A stretch of 64,000 nucleotides of DNA from Tritrichomonas musculus (Eukaryota; Parabasalia; Tritrichomonadida; Tritrichomonadidae): positions 682,001 to 746,000 of the forward strand of contig JAPFFF010000001.1 in assembly GCA_039105265.1 (NCBI GenBank), read 5' to 3'. The translations under genes and the position numbers were made by a program. How positions within the stretch are numbered: position 1 is the stretch's first letter; each line of letters opens with the position of its first letter. The notes under the pieces were generated by a model. That model searched no databases. It saw only the letters and a list, made by a program, of their open reading frames with translations, and was not told where the DNA came from. Shown piece after piece: positions 51,103 through 61,945 of this stretch.

Positions 51103-52355
51103 TTAATAACTATATCTTCCGTTGATTGTTCCACAATTTCTGCGCATTCTTCCGAAAGTGATTGTATATTCAATTGGTTTTGGTATGATTTGATAAATAT
51201 TAAATCCACTTTTTAAATAGTATACTTTTTTTTTTAATAAATTACTAATTTTAATATCGATAAATAATTGTAATTCATCAGCTTTCTTTTGATACTCTTT
51301 AAATACTTCTAAATCTAAGAGTTCAATAGATCGAATGAAGTTTTCTGATCCGATTCTATTTAGGATGTCTTTAAATGACAATCTTTTATTTGGATTAGTA
51401 GAGCAACAATTAATGATCAATTTTGTCAAAAGGAGGAGGAATAATTCCATCAGTTACAGTACGTTCATTTTCTTATAATTTCCTTAGAATTAGCTGAAAG
51501 CCACGACTTGAGTCCCAAGGATGAATCCTTGACATTATGAAGTAAGCAAGCATTGCGAAAGAATAAACATCAGCTTTTTCTTCATTTATTAATCCGCGTG
51601 CTTTTAGGTGATACATAAGGGAATGAAAAATTAGGAAGGAAAAACCCCACATTTTCTCTTTCAGTTTGTGTTCTTGAAGTAATGTCAATATTAATAATTG
51701 GCTCGTTAGCATCATTCATCAATATATTTTCAGGCTTTAAATTTAAATGAGACATTCCTTGTTTATACAAGTAATACGTTCCAGCAGCAATTCCGTACAA
51801 AATGATGAATTTTTGAGTCATTGACAATTTGGCCTGATTAGTCGGAAGACTTCCTTTAGGTAATCATTGCATTATTAATGAAGGCGGCTTTTAATTACCT
51901 TGTGGGAAAGTGTCATAAATATCTTTTGGGTCTTCTGTATAGAAAATTCTTGAAGCTGTTTTAATGACCCCATATAAAGGATTAATTGTTGGATGATCAA
52001 CATTTAACAATACTCGAATATGTGTTTTATAACATGACATAATACTTTCATCATTCAAGTATACATCATTTATATCAATACGAATGAAAACACGAGAATT
52101 TTTATTCACTTTATGAATATTAGAATTGGGATTCACCTTCAATTGTTCTTCATGTTTAATCTCATTAAAATCATCAGTTGCAAATAGTTTTTCTTTTGGA
52201 ATTCGAGGGAACTTAATTCCATTGAATGGGATTGTATCATTGTCAATTTCTTCATCAGTGTTATTTAATAAATCATATATATCGGTTTTTTGTTTGTGCT
52301 GAATCTTCGGAACTAACATTATAAGAAATTGTCGAATTATTATTTGTTGAATCAT
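51103..52355 (-). pseudogene. TKL-like protein kinase pseudogene
   Basis: Minus-strand frames carry a degraded kinase. 52355-51891 holds CYKTHIRVLLNVDHPTINPL and YGVIKT, the N-lobe helix and strands. 51827-51582 holds ILYGIAAGTYYLYKQGMSHL and NLKPENILMND, the catalytic loop with H-L-N in place of H-R-D. 51715-51473 holds GLINEEKADVYSFAMLAYFI, and 51450-51103 holds INCCSTNPNKRLSFKDILNR, the C-lobe end, followed by a helical tail. At least three frame breaks separate them. The motifs N-P-x-x-R-x-S-F and D-V-Y-S-F-A fit tyrosine-kinase-like kinases, which are numerous in Trichomonas. It is convergent with the DUF3447/LRR gene and ends 5 bp from it. Confidence 0.75.
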
Positions 52356-52501
52356 TATTAGATATTTTTATGTCGTTATCTATTGTTTCGATATGAAATG
52401 AAACTGGATTTTTATAATAAATTCGATGGTTTTAATTATGAATAAAAATGGAATTATCAAAGATATTTTTCATATAACATGTCTGGAAATAATTAATTTT
52501 A

Positions 52502-53896
52502 ATGAGCGATAATTCCATCATTTTATCGTCATCAGGTTTAAAAAACATTTTTAAAACAAAAAATCAAGAAGAAGAATTTGAATTTATCTTTGGTGAACAC
52601 AAACTTGTTCTTCAACGAATTTTTGCAGAATTTCTCTCACCTCTCGTTTCACGAATGCACTTATCAGATCCAACGATTAATTACATTGATTACACAGATC
52701 GCCTTAAAGATCTAAATATTTCTAAAGAAGTTCTTTCACAAGTTGAATTATTAAGTGAAGGAGAAAGGATTTGTATTACAAAAGAACAAATATTTCAGAT
52801 GCAAATAATATCGCTTCTTCTTGGTAATGATGAACTTTTTTCATTAATCGAAGAACAATACGAAGACGAAATTGATGAAAATAACATTGACAAATATTTG
52901 TCAAATCTCAACTTTTTCTATACATTTTCACCCATTCACAAATATGTCAAATGCAAGAGCATTGTTGATTACATATCGACGCACTTTTATTCGATTGATG
53001 AGAATAAATTACTTTCACTTCACTCCGACATTTTGTATTCAATTATCTCGAATGAAAAACTTGTTATTGAGAGTGAAGATTCACTTTTTGAATTCATTGA
53101 AAAACTCTCCAAAGCGAAAGCAAAAGTGAAAGAAGCATTAGATGTTGTTCGATTTTATGAAGAGATTGAATTCACGAAACTGAGTGAAGCGAAATTCAAC
53201 GACTTCATTGAAACATTTGATATCAACGAAATGAGCCACGAAATGTGGGAGAAACTCAGGCAGTGCTTCTACTCGTGCATGAAGGATTCAACGGAAAAAG
53301 TGAATAAAACCCGTTATTTAACAGCATCAACCAGTTGTAAGAAGCAAGAAGGCAAAAAGATTGATTACGACGGTAATGAATCACATCGCTTTAAAGGCAT
53401 CATCAACTATTTGACCGAGAAAAGTGGCAGTAATGTTTCAGATAATGGAACCGTTAATGTCACTTCATCATCAATTATTTGTGGGCATCAAGCAAGAAAT
53501 TCAGTTGATCTAGAAAACAGCCAAAATTATTTTCAATCTGCTGGAAAGCTGAATTCGTGGCTCCGATATGATTTCATTGAAAATAAGGTCAGGCCAACTC
53601 GGTACTCAATCAGAACGAGACACAATTGCGATGGCTTCCATCCGAGGAACTGGGTTATTGAAGGCTCGAACACTGGAGGTGAAAGTGAAAGCGAGTGGAC
53701 TGTTTTAGATTCACACCAAAACGATGAGACACTCAAAGGCACAAGCTTCAGCCACACATTTGATATCAATAAATCAGAAGGAAGTGAAGAATTTTACCGT
53801 TATCTACGAATTCGGCAGACAGGCAACGATTCAAATGGAGAAAACTATCTGACACTATCAGCTCTTGAATTCTTTGGCTTTTTGATTGAAAAATAA
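52502..53896 (+). CDS. BTB/BACK protein with C-terminal F5/8-type C domain
   Basis: A 464-residue protein. Residues about 20-110 resemble a BTB/POZ domain (FEFIFGEHKLVLQRIFAEFL with SPLVSRMHL). A helical BACK-like linker spans about 110-270 (SIVDYISTHFYSIDEN, LHSDILYSIISNEKLVIESE). Residues about 310-460 form an F5/8-type C (discoidin) domain: FKGIINYLTEKSG, SAGKLNSWLRYDF, PTRYSIRTRH, HPRNWVIEGS, YRYLRIRQTGND and LSALEFFGF. The order matches BTBD9-type proteins, which are strongly expanded in Tritrichomonas and Trichomonas. They are thought to be adaptor proteins of cullin-3 ligases or cytosolic binding proteins; that is family knowledge, not visible here. The start ATG directly follows AT-rich leader DNA. 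Confidence 0.88.
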   Translation: MSDNSIILSSSGLKNIFKTKNQEEEFEFIFGEHKLVLQRIFAEFLSPLVSRMHLSDPTINYIDYTDRLKDLNISKEVLSQVELLSEGERICITKEQIFQMQIISLLLGNDELFSLIEEQYEDEIDENNIDKYLSNLNFFYTFSPIHKYVKCKSIVDYISTHFYSIDENKLLSLHSDILYSIISNEKLVIESEDSLFEFIEKLSKAKAKVKEALDVVRFYEEIEFTKLSEAKFNDFIETFDINEMSHEMWEKLRQCFYSCMKDSTEKVNKTRYLTASTSCKKQEGKKIDYDGNESHRFKGIINYLTEKSGSNVSDNGTVNVTSSSIICGHQARNSVDLENSQNYFQSAGKLNSWLRYDFIENKVRPTRYSIRTRHNCDGFHPRNWVIEGSNTGGESESEWTVLDSHQNDETLKGTSFSHTFDINKSEGSEEFYRYLRIRQTGNDSNGENYLTLSALEFFGFLIEK

Positions 53897-54301
53897 GTCA
53901 AATAATCTCTGGGTTTGAACTTTTTTAAAACAATACGAAACATCGATCTTCTTTAATTAATCTTTTTTATTTATCATTTATCTCTCACATGTGCTTGGTG
54001 ATTAGAGTTTTGATCAAATATTGACCTTATATCGTATTTCTTGAAAAAAAAAAAAAAAAAAACGTAATTTAATAAATGATTTTTATTGATTCAGCCATAA
54101 CTCGAAAAATTCTTCCCATTTTACTGATATCATAATCACCGATTCATGAAGCTTGATACTTCTGAGAGATTTCATTTAAAAAAAAAAAAAAAACGAGAAT
54201 TTTTCCTCCTTTTGAATCGGACTTTATAAAGATAAACTCAAAAACAAAAACAATTTAAAACCGTAATTTAATAAATATCTATATCTATATTTAATTCTAA
54301 A
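53897..54301. other. Intergenic region between convergent genes
   Basis: Two poly-A tracts (about 54043-54062 and 54178-54193) are each followed by a CGTAATTTAATAAAT-type word (54063 and about 54262), a local duplication. No gene is seen. Confidence 0.45.
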
Positions 54302-55633
54302 TTAAAAATCATCATCGAAGTTCTCGTAGCTCGATGAGAACGAGAAGTCCTTGATGAAGGATCCGTTGTTTTCACCGCACAAGTCCCAGTTGGAGCTGCT
54401 TGGGCTGATTGAGCATGAATCACTTGCCTCGTATTCGTTTTCGTACTGGTTGTACTTTGATGGATCAAACAGACCAGTGTCAAAATTGAATGCGCTATCG
54501 TCATCTGCTTTGAAAGGCACAAAATCCATTGTGTATTCTTTCTTGTAGACTTTCTGCCAGTCAATTCCATCGAAATACTTGTGATTCTTGATCTGCTCTA
54601 ATGTGAGTCTCTCTCTTGGATCCTTCTTCAATAATCCGCAAATGAATTGTTTCGCATCCTCGTTGATTCGTGCCGGAATGCGATAACAACATTTGCTGAT
54701 TTTGTCGTAAAGTCTTAAAAGGTTCGGGCTGTTGAAAGGAAGGAAACCACAAATTAATCTGTATGCAATTACACCAAATGCCCACCAATCAACAGAAAAG
54801 TCATATTGCTCTCCATTTATCATTTCGGGGCTCAAGTATTCATGTGTTCCACACATTGTTCTTGTAGTAGACGAGTATGAGATGTTTTTAGCGAGACCGA
54901 AATCAGTTAATTTGAGGCTTCCATCTTTAGAAATAAGAATATTTGATGGTTTCATATCTCTAAAGACAATCCCCATTGAATGTAGATGTTCGAGAGCTAG
55001 GACGAGTTGAGCAAGGTAAAATTTAATTTGTTTACTTGTGAAATTAACTCCTTTATCAAGATGGTGCTGTAAATCACCTCCTCCAACATATTCAAGTGCG
55101 AGGACGAGGTATGCATCTGTTTGGAATGCTGAGTAAATCTTTGTAATAAAAGGAAATTTGATATGTATAAGGATGTTGCGCTCTGTTATTGTTCTGTTGA
55201 TGGAAGATGTCCCAATAAGCTTTTGTCTTTGGATAAGTTTCAGTGCAAATAGTTTATCATCTGATTTGCGGCTTACTAAATGAACTTTACCGCTATATCC
55301 TTCACCAATGATCTTGATAAGTTTAAAATCGCTTAGATTTGGAATGTTTTGGTGCAGACATTCAATGTTAATGCATTTAAAAATCGAGTTTCTCCATTTT
55401 TGTATGGTGCCGACATCTTCAGAGGTAAAATGTAATTCAGGAGAATTCTCTGGGAGCAATTCGAATTCTTTGTCATTTGATCCGATTGCATCTACAATTT
55501 TGGAGAGCTCAATTGAGAATTCACGTGTTGAAAGAATGTTATCTGTGAATATGTCCAAATGATCGCCAAGTAGGCGGCAATATCTTTGATTACCGTTTAC
55601 TGTCAGCCAACCTCCAAGTGATTCGGCACTCAT
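54302..55633 (-). CDS. AGC-family Ser/Thr protein kinase with PH-like N-terminus
   Basis: A 443-residue kinase. Residues 1-95 look like a PH domain (GGWLTVNGNQRYCRLLGDHL, VGTIQKWRNSIFKCIN), as in Akt/PKB. The catalytic domain spans about 103-360. It has the Gly loop IGEGYSGKVHLV at 109-120, Lys132 in FALKLI, Glu151 in ITERNIL, the catalytic loop FRDMKPSN at 224-231 (His of HRD replaced by Phe, Asp226 kept) and DFG at 244-246. The activation-loop motif TMCGTHEYLSPEM at 259-271 is typical of AGC kinases, with Thr259 the likely PDK1 site. An AGC tail follows, ending in an aromatic and acidic stretch (SFSSSYENFDDDF) in place of a standard hydrophobic motif. It probably acts at phosphoinositide membranes in signalling. 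Confidence 0.92.
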   Translation of the reverse strand: MSAESLGGWLTVNGNQRYCRLLGDHLDIFTDNILSTREFSIELSKIVDAIGSNDKEFELLPENSPELHFTSEDVGTIQKWRNSIFKCINIECLHQNIPNLSDFKLIKIIGEGYSGKVHLVSRKSDDKLFALKLIQRQKLIGTSSINRTITERNILIHIKFPFITKIYSAFQTDAYLVLALEYVGGGDLQHHLDKGVNFTSKQIKFYLAQLVLALEHLHSMGIVFRDMKPSNILISKDGSLKLTDFGLAKNISYSSTTRTMCGTHEYLSPEMINGEQYDFSVDWWAFGVIAYRLICGFLPFNSPNLLRLYDKISKCCYRIPARINEDAKQFICGLLKKDPRERLTLEQIKNHKYFDGIDWQKVYKKEYTMDFVPFKADDDSAFNFDTGLFDPSKYNQYENEYEASDSCSISPSSSNWDLCGENNGSFIKDFSFSSSYENFDDDF

Positions 55634-56930
55634 TTAATGCCTGTTTGTGGATTTTGTATATAAAAATATGAAGTGAGAATTTATTCATTTGATATATATT
55701 GAAATTTTTGAAAGACTAAAGAAGTTTGAATATAATATTTTTTATACGCGGTCTTTTTCAAAGCAAAAAACAATTGAATGATAGACATTTGAATAGTTAA
55801 TATGAACTTTTATTCAATATCTGACCATTACAACGAAGTTGTGAAGGCGCATTCATATCTAATCTTTTATTACAAATGTGGTATAAATATAAAAAAATGA
55901 TTAAATTAATTATTTCAAATCTTTTTTTCAAAAAAATTGTATAGATGCACCAGGTATAGGAAATCTCGTATGTATCAGTGATGGTGAATAATTTGGATCG
56001 TTCTTTTATAAGGAATATCAAAAATTTAAATATGAAAACATTAATAAAACTTTTTCACAATGCATTCAATTTTCTATCCTTCCTATTGAATTTGATTATA
56101 TTTTTGAAATAATTTTTTCACGTGATAAAAATATTTTTATGATAAAATTTAAAATAATATATTATTTAAATTAATTTTCCTATAAAAATAATATTTGAAA
56201 TTCAAACATAATTCAATATTGTTATTTTTTGTTTACTTTTTGATAATATCTCAATTTTTGAATATAATAACTTTTTATGTCTCTGAATTATTTATTTAAA
56301 TGTAAAACATTTTTATCTTTTATTATATAATATAAATAAATTAAATATAATATATTGGTAAAATATAACTATATTTAAAATATAAAATTAATAAAATAAT
56401 ATTAAATATTTATATAAGATTAAGAAATTATAGTATTTTCTTATATGGCTATGAAATTCAAAGTTTTGAATAATAGCTATTCAAAAATATAAAAAAGATT
56501 TTTCCCGTTATTACTTTAAAAAATTAACATAAAAGTAAATCAAATATATAAAGAAATCTGTTATACATTTATAATATTTTTCATAAAATTATTGAAATAA
56601 AATGCAATCTTTTTGATGATAAAATCTTGTTATATTAATGAATTGTAAATATATCCCAATAAATTTATCATGACATTAATTAAAAATACAATAAAAGTGA
56701 TGTTTACCAATTTTAGAGGTTAAGTAAACATCACATTCATATTTCACTATTTTTCATATATAAACAGACAAGAAAAAAAAAAAAACATATGATCAATAAT
56801 TTCCTGTTTCATAAAATTTAAATAAATGGTTGTTTGGATGAATTTTTTTTTTGTAATCAAACTTATTAAAAAAAGCAAAGCATTTATCCCATCAACTGTT
56901 GTCATATTCAATTATTAATCGAGTAGTGTT
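55634..56930. other. AT-rich gene-free region
   Basis: This is the 5' flank of the AGC kinase and then very AT-rich DNA. I see no gene or clear repeat. Confidence 0.45.
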
Positions 56931-58200
56931 ACATTTTACCGAAAAATTCAATTTTTCCTAAATCAAATCCATAATCATCATGCCAATTCGGTCCCTCTGT
57001 GACAATCCTAAAGAAACGGAATAGCTTCGCCATTTGAATTCTAAACAATTTCATTTTTCCTTCTCCATTCAAGTCATTAGCATTATAATTTTAATCAACT
57101 TTTTCACATTTGCTTCCATTCTCAGAGATTTGGATTCGCCAGCTCCTTAAGTAGTGATTTTTCCTGTGCTTGATTGAATAATGTAGGAATCAACCTGTAT
57201 CCTCCTTTCTTTGAAATATATTTAGAATGAATCCTTTTGTGTCATTGTTGCTGTAGTCAACAATTTGCTCATATTTGCGGCAGCAAAAGTTGGAGCACGT
57301 TATCTCAACTGTCTTATTGGTCTGGATGTTACCATTTGTCAGTCAAATGCTTCATTATTCAACTGAATGGATTTGACAGATTGAATGAAAAAGTTTGTGT
57401 TTTGGATTGTGAGGAAAATGATCGTTCACTTGATGATTATAGTTGATTGGGAAGAACAAGTCGTCTGCATATTGTTTCCCAAAGTTCTTTATTCATTTCA
57501 TCAAAGGGGATTTCCTTGATGAACTGATAAATTGACTGCTCACTCAAATATTCAAAAGAAACTTTTTCAATGAAGAAAGAATCGATTTCAAATATTTCAT
57601 CTTTTTTTTGCTGCTGATGAATTTGCGTTTAAGTAGCAATTTTAATAAAGAATCTTCATCTCTGATTTTAAGTTTTTTGGAATTCAATACATCTCTCAAA
57701 AAGTTGGAATTCATCATCAAAATGTGACTCTCACCAATTTCGCAAAAAAGAGATGAAATTTGATCAACAAAGGCCAAATAATCATCATTATAATTTGTCT
57801 TGACATTATTTTAATATTGTTTGGATGATCAATATTTTCAGTCAATTGTTGAACTTTTTCAATACTTTCGATTTGTTTGAGTTTTTGTTCTATCATATCT
57901 TTTGCTTTTAATCTTGATTTTTGGTTTGGATTCTGTTTATATTAGCATATATTAAATTGTAAAATTGTTGCTTTAATTCATCATTATCAATTTCGTCGAT
58001 AAATTTAAGATATATAAAAATATTAGGGTATTTTCATAATCACTTTGATTTGTAACATTCAGTATTTTTTCGATTTCCTTTAGAATTTTCACCATTAATT
58101 AAAGCTTTGAGAAAATTAACAAGCTCTTTCTCATGTTTTGATAATACTTATGTTAATATTAAATGAATCAGCGGTGAAATCTGATGCAAGCATTCCAGAC
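56930..58200 (-). pseudogene. BTB-F5/8C pseudogene
   Basis: Read on the minus strand, the region is collinear with the intact gene at 52502. A helical stretch at 57777-57544 (DQISSLFCEIGESHILMMNS, VLNSKKLKIRDEDSLLKL) matches its YISTHFYSIDENKLLSLHSD...IISNEKLVIESEDSLFEF segment. Discoidin pieces follow downstream: VDYSNNDTKGFILNIF near 57260 and LFRFFRIVTEGPNWHDDYGF and DLGKIEFFG at about 57040-56940. Several frame breaks and stops interrupt it. It is a decayed member of the same family. Confidence 0.65.
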
Positions 58201-58696
58201 ACTTTTCGAGATAGAAATGCTGCAACAAATAAGTGACAATAAAGTTTTTTGTTGATAATAAAATTTATGATAAATTAAAAATTATTGTTATGGTCAAATA
58301 TTATTCATTAACCGTTTTAATGGAAAACTATACAAAAAAAATTTTTTTAATCTATACAATGTGTCTGATCAAGCTTAATATTTGAAACAACACTTTCAGT
58401 TGACCATATCCAAGTCCTGAAAAATTGAAAGAAAAATAGTATGCCAAGAAATGATATCAATAACATTACTAATTCAATAGATTCACGAAATTGATAAACA
58501 AGCATTAATTCTGGCATTCATTAATTAAAATGCTTATTTGATTAATAGGAAATATTGAATTGCAATTTTGTCTTATATATTAAAAAGATAAGCCAAAAAT
58601 TTAAATTCAATATGTTCATAAGCCAAAAATTTTATTAATATTGCCTCACTCAACTACACTTTTGAAATGATCATTTCATTTTTATAAATAGTATAA
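58201..58696. other. AT-rich intergenic region
   Basis: No gene is seen. The words AAGCCAAAAATTT and ATATTAAAAAG recur just before the next gene (about 58590-58630). Confidence 0.4.
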
Positions 58697-59239
58697 ATGG
58701 AAGAAATCAAAGATTATCTTCTTCTTTCGGGCCAAGAAGAAAACTCAAATAATAAACATATTAAAGCAAAAAGATATTTATTGTTGGGCCTATGCGTAGC
58801 CGTTGGACTTCTTGTCGGTGTAACGATTGGATATTTTTCATTTAGAGAACAATCAAAATCTCCAGGAAATGTTCAAATCAATTCGAAATCAGACAAATAT
58901 GCCAAATATATCGAGCCTATGTCAGGAAGCTGGAATATAGACGTTAATTTTGACATTTCTGTTGATATTAACACATTAATTAGCCAAATTGGATCAGGGT
59001 TATCAGCAACAGCTTTTAGCGAGAGAAAATTTAAAGATGGCAGCAGGTTTATTTCCTGCTTAGATGGCGGATATGTCATTTCATGCTACAATCATCCAAA
59101 TAAATATCACTCAGCAACAGCTGTTGGAGGATTTCTTGCTCCAACAGCGAGAAGTGAAAAGCCACCTGGAGAATGGGCAATTGCAAAAGTGTCTGCAGGT
59201 GTCTGGGGACGTGAAACGCATTTTGATAGTTGGGATTAA
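58697..59239 (+). CDS. Single-pass membrane protein with lactococcin-972-like C-terminus
   Basis: A 180-residue protein. A charged cytosolic head (1-26) precedes one transmembrane helix (about 27-48, YLLLGLCVAVGLLVGVTIGY) with positive residues on the N-terminal side, so the C-terminal 130 residues face outside the cytosol (type II). After a spacer comes GSWN at 77-80 and, at about 128-179, a region ISCYNHPNKYHSATAV, then ARSEKPPGEWAIAKVSAG and a final HFDSW. This order (N/Y-x-H near x-K-x-H-S-A-T, then R-S/G-K-x-x-G-x-W-A-x-A, then a terminal F/Y-x-x-W) is that of the lactococcin 972 family of secreted bacteriocins of Gram-positive bacteria, which act on cell-wall synthesis at the septum. 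The similarity was judged from memory. If right, it suggests transfer from bacteria and an antibacterial or cell-envelope-binding role. Cys121 and Cys130 could form a disulfide. Confidence 0.65.
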   Translation: MEEIKDYLLLSGQEENSNNKHIKAKRYLLLGLCVAVGLLVGVTIGYFSFREQSKSPGNVQINSKSDKYAKYIEPMSGSWNIDVNFDISVDINTLISQIGSGLSATAFSERKFKDGSRFISCLDGGYVISCYNHPNKYHSATAVGGFLAPTARSEKPPGEWAIAKVSAGVWGRETHFDSWD

Positions 59240-59251
59240 ATCAAAAACAAT

Positions 59252-61518
59252 AGAGCTCGGAGAAAAAGGGATTTCCTTTTTGAAAATAAAGAATTATATT
59301 TATAAAACATATTTATTTTGATGTGTATAAGTTATATCTGAAAGCATACACTTTTTCGAAAAAAATTTGTTTTTTAAAAAAAAAGTGACTTTATTATAAA
59401 AAGGTTTATTTTAGAGGTCTTCATGTGAAGTGAAAACTCGTTATTTGATTTTTTTATTTTTGCTTTAATTGAATGAATATTTTATCTTATGAAAAAATAT
59501 TAAGATTATTTACTTCTATATATCCAATACTGACATTTGCCATAATTGGTTTTAATGGATGTTGAGAATTTAAAAACAATTTAAAAAATAATGTTTCATC
59601 TATATCTCGAGTCAAATAAAATATTTATGAATTATAAATCAATAATAATATTTTATATTTGATTTATAAAATATATTATCTGTTATATATCCAATTTATT
59701 AGCCATATATAAATTTAAATGCAAATTTACATTAAAAAATTAAGAAAATGACTTATTTCTCAATTGATTTACGAAATAATTATATACTAATTGTACAATA
59801 TAATAATAATAAATATTTAAATTAATTTTATTATGTAAATAAGTTACTCTATACTCTCATTTTAAAGAAAAATGTAATTTTATATTTTGCATTATTTTGA
59901 ATTATTTTTCATCGTATTTTGGTACGTTATTATTTTTTAGTGACGTGAGATGATTATTTTCGGTGAAGTGAAGTTAATTGTGAAGTGATTCTTGAAAAAT
60001 TTAAATTTCCTCATTTTCTTAAAAATATTATTAAAAATATTTTTTATATAGTAAAATTATTAATTACTATATTATAAAAATAACTTTAATATTTAATATA
60101 TTGAAAACCAAAAATTAATCACAATACAAAGCAACATATTTTTTTAGAAATTCAATTAAAAATCATCGTTGAATTGAATTTTTCATTTTTTTTTGTTAAT
60201 TTATCTATTTAATATATAATGTAAAACTTAAATATAAAATTGAAATAGTATATAAAATATAATATATATTATATATATAAAATAAAATAATGTTTAATAA
60301 AAATACTACTAGGATAAAAAATGTTTATTATTTCAATATAAAAATTATAATAACTGAAAAAGTTAAAAATTTATAAAAAATAAAAAAAATATAAACAAGT
60401 GTATCTCTAGAAAATAAATATTTTTTAAACATATAAGTATTAATAAGTTATTAATATATATATACAATAATAATTAATAAAACAAAATAATATATATATT
60501 TATATTTCATCAATTTTTATATAAAAAAAATTATATAGCCTCTCAATTATAAAACGATTCTTATTCAGAAAAATAAAAATAGAAATATCTCAAAAATAGG
60601 AGTATAAAATTCTTATCCATTAAAGTTCATTCTTAGTTTCAAAATAAAAATAAAGAAAATATGATCAAAATTACAATATTTCGTCAATTTCTCTACATGA
60701 ATACCTCTTTTATTTTTGAATATTTTTTTTTTATAAAAAAAAAGCTTCTTTGCGAAAAGCTTTTGTGTGTGCAAAAAGTAAAATCATATCAATAAGTTTC
60801 GATCATTTCAAATAAAAAATTTAATTAAAATCATAAATTCCTTTCGAAATATAAATTGATAGAGAAAATTTAGTTAACAAGAATTTCAAAGAATTATTTA
60901 ATAAAAACATATATTTAGATATTATTCAAATCATAAAGAATGATATTTGATGTATAAATTATAAAGTACTCGTAATCATTGCTTATGATCAAACTATATT
61001 CAAAATTTGAAGCATTCTAATGATATAGAAAATATCATTTGCTTCATTAAGCTGTGAGGCACTTTCCAATCTTGTTAAATGATGCTTTTGATGCAGACAG
61101 TTTAAATCGGGAATGAAAATAATAGTTTTGTCCTCAAAATGTAGTTTTTTCCACCAATTATAACGTTTTTTTTTTTTTTAATATGAATAAATAACGTATT
61201 CAAAAATCAAAATCAAATAATATATTTATAAGATCTTGTTTTTTTTAAAAAAAAAAATATATTAAAAAAATTGTTCATATAAAAAAGACTTGGTGTTTTG
61301 AAAAAAGAAAATTATTTCGCAAAAAAAAGATCATTTTAAGAAGTATTTTTCATTTTAAAAAGAAAACAAATTTTTTAAACGAAAAAATTATTTCACAAAA
61401 AAATGTTTTTACAGACAAACCTTTTTCTTTTCGAAAAAAAATGGATTTTTAAAACATATGGATCTTAATGATATGAAAAAGTTTTGTAAATATGGAAATT
61501 CCTTTTTCGCCGATCTCT
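59252..61518. mobile_element. Non-autonomous TIR element, Harbinger-like ends
   Basis: The left end AGAGCTCGGAGAAAAAGGGA at 59252 and the right end, reverse-complemented from 61518, AGAGATCGGCGAAAAAGGAA are inverted copies and both continue TTTCC. AAT lies directly outside both ends (59249-59251 and 61519-61521), as for the transposase-bearing element at 40305, whose ends also begin AGAG. The 2.27-kb interior is extremely AT-rich and has no gene. Subterminal words such as CACTTTTTCG and GTGACTTTATTATAAAAAGG recall those in the 40305 element. Confidence 0.6.
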
Positions 61519-61521
61519 AAT

Positions 61522-61945
61522 AAACAAAATTTATTGAAATGGATTTTTATTCATCAATCTTTTATCATTTATTGAGAAAATAGCTATTGGCAATATAGCA
61601 AAGATAAAAATCATCGAGTTCTTTTTTTGAATCCTCAGTACAAAGAGAAATTATCGTTTTTTTTTTTTAAATATCATTTTGGCTTATGGATTCGTTTAAT
61701 GCATTTTAATAAGATTGTAGATTGCATAAAATCCAATTTGCAGAAATCCTTTTTATTAAATGAACCAATTATTCAAAAAAAAAAAGTTATTAGCATTTAT
61801 TGAGCATGAATGCGAGATTGTATAATACAGATGAAGATTATGAGTGGCATTTTTTTTTTGGATGTGCTGTAATTGCATAAAATGAAAAAAAAATAATTAA
61901 TTAAATATTTTTTTTTTTATAAATATAAAAAAATTATTTATGTGT
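61522..61945. other. AT-rich intergenic region
   Basis: This is the 3' flank of the Rad23-like gene. No gene is seen. Confidence 0.4.
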
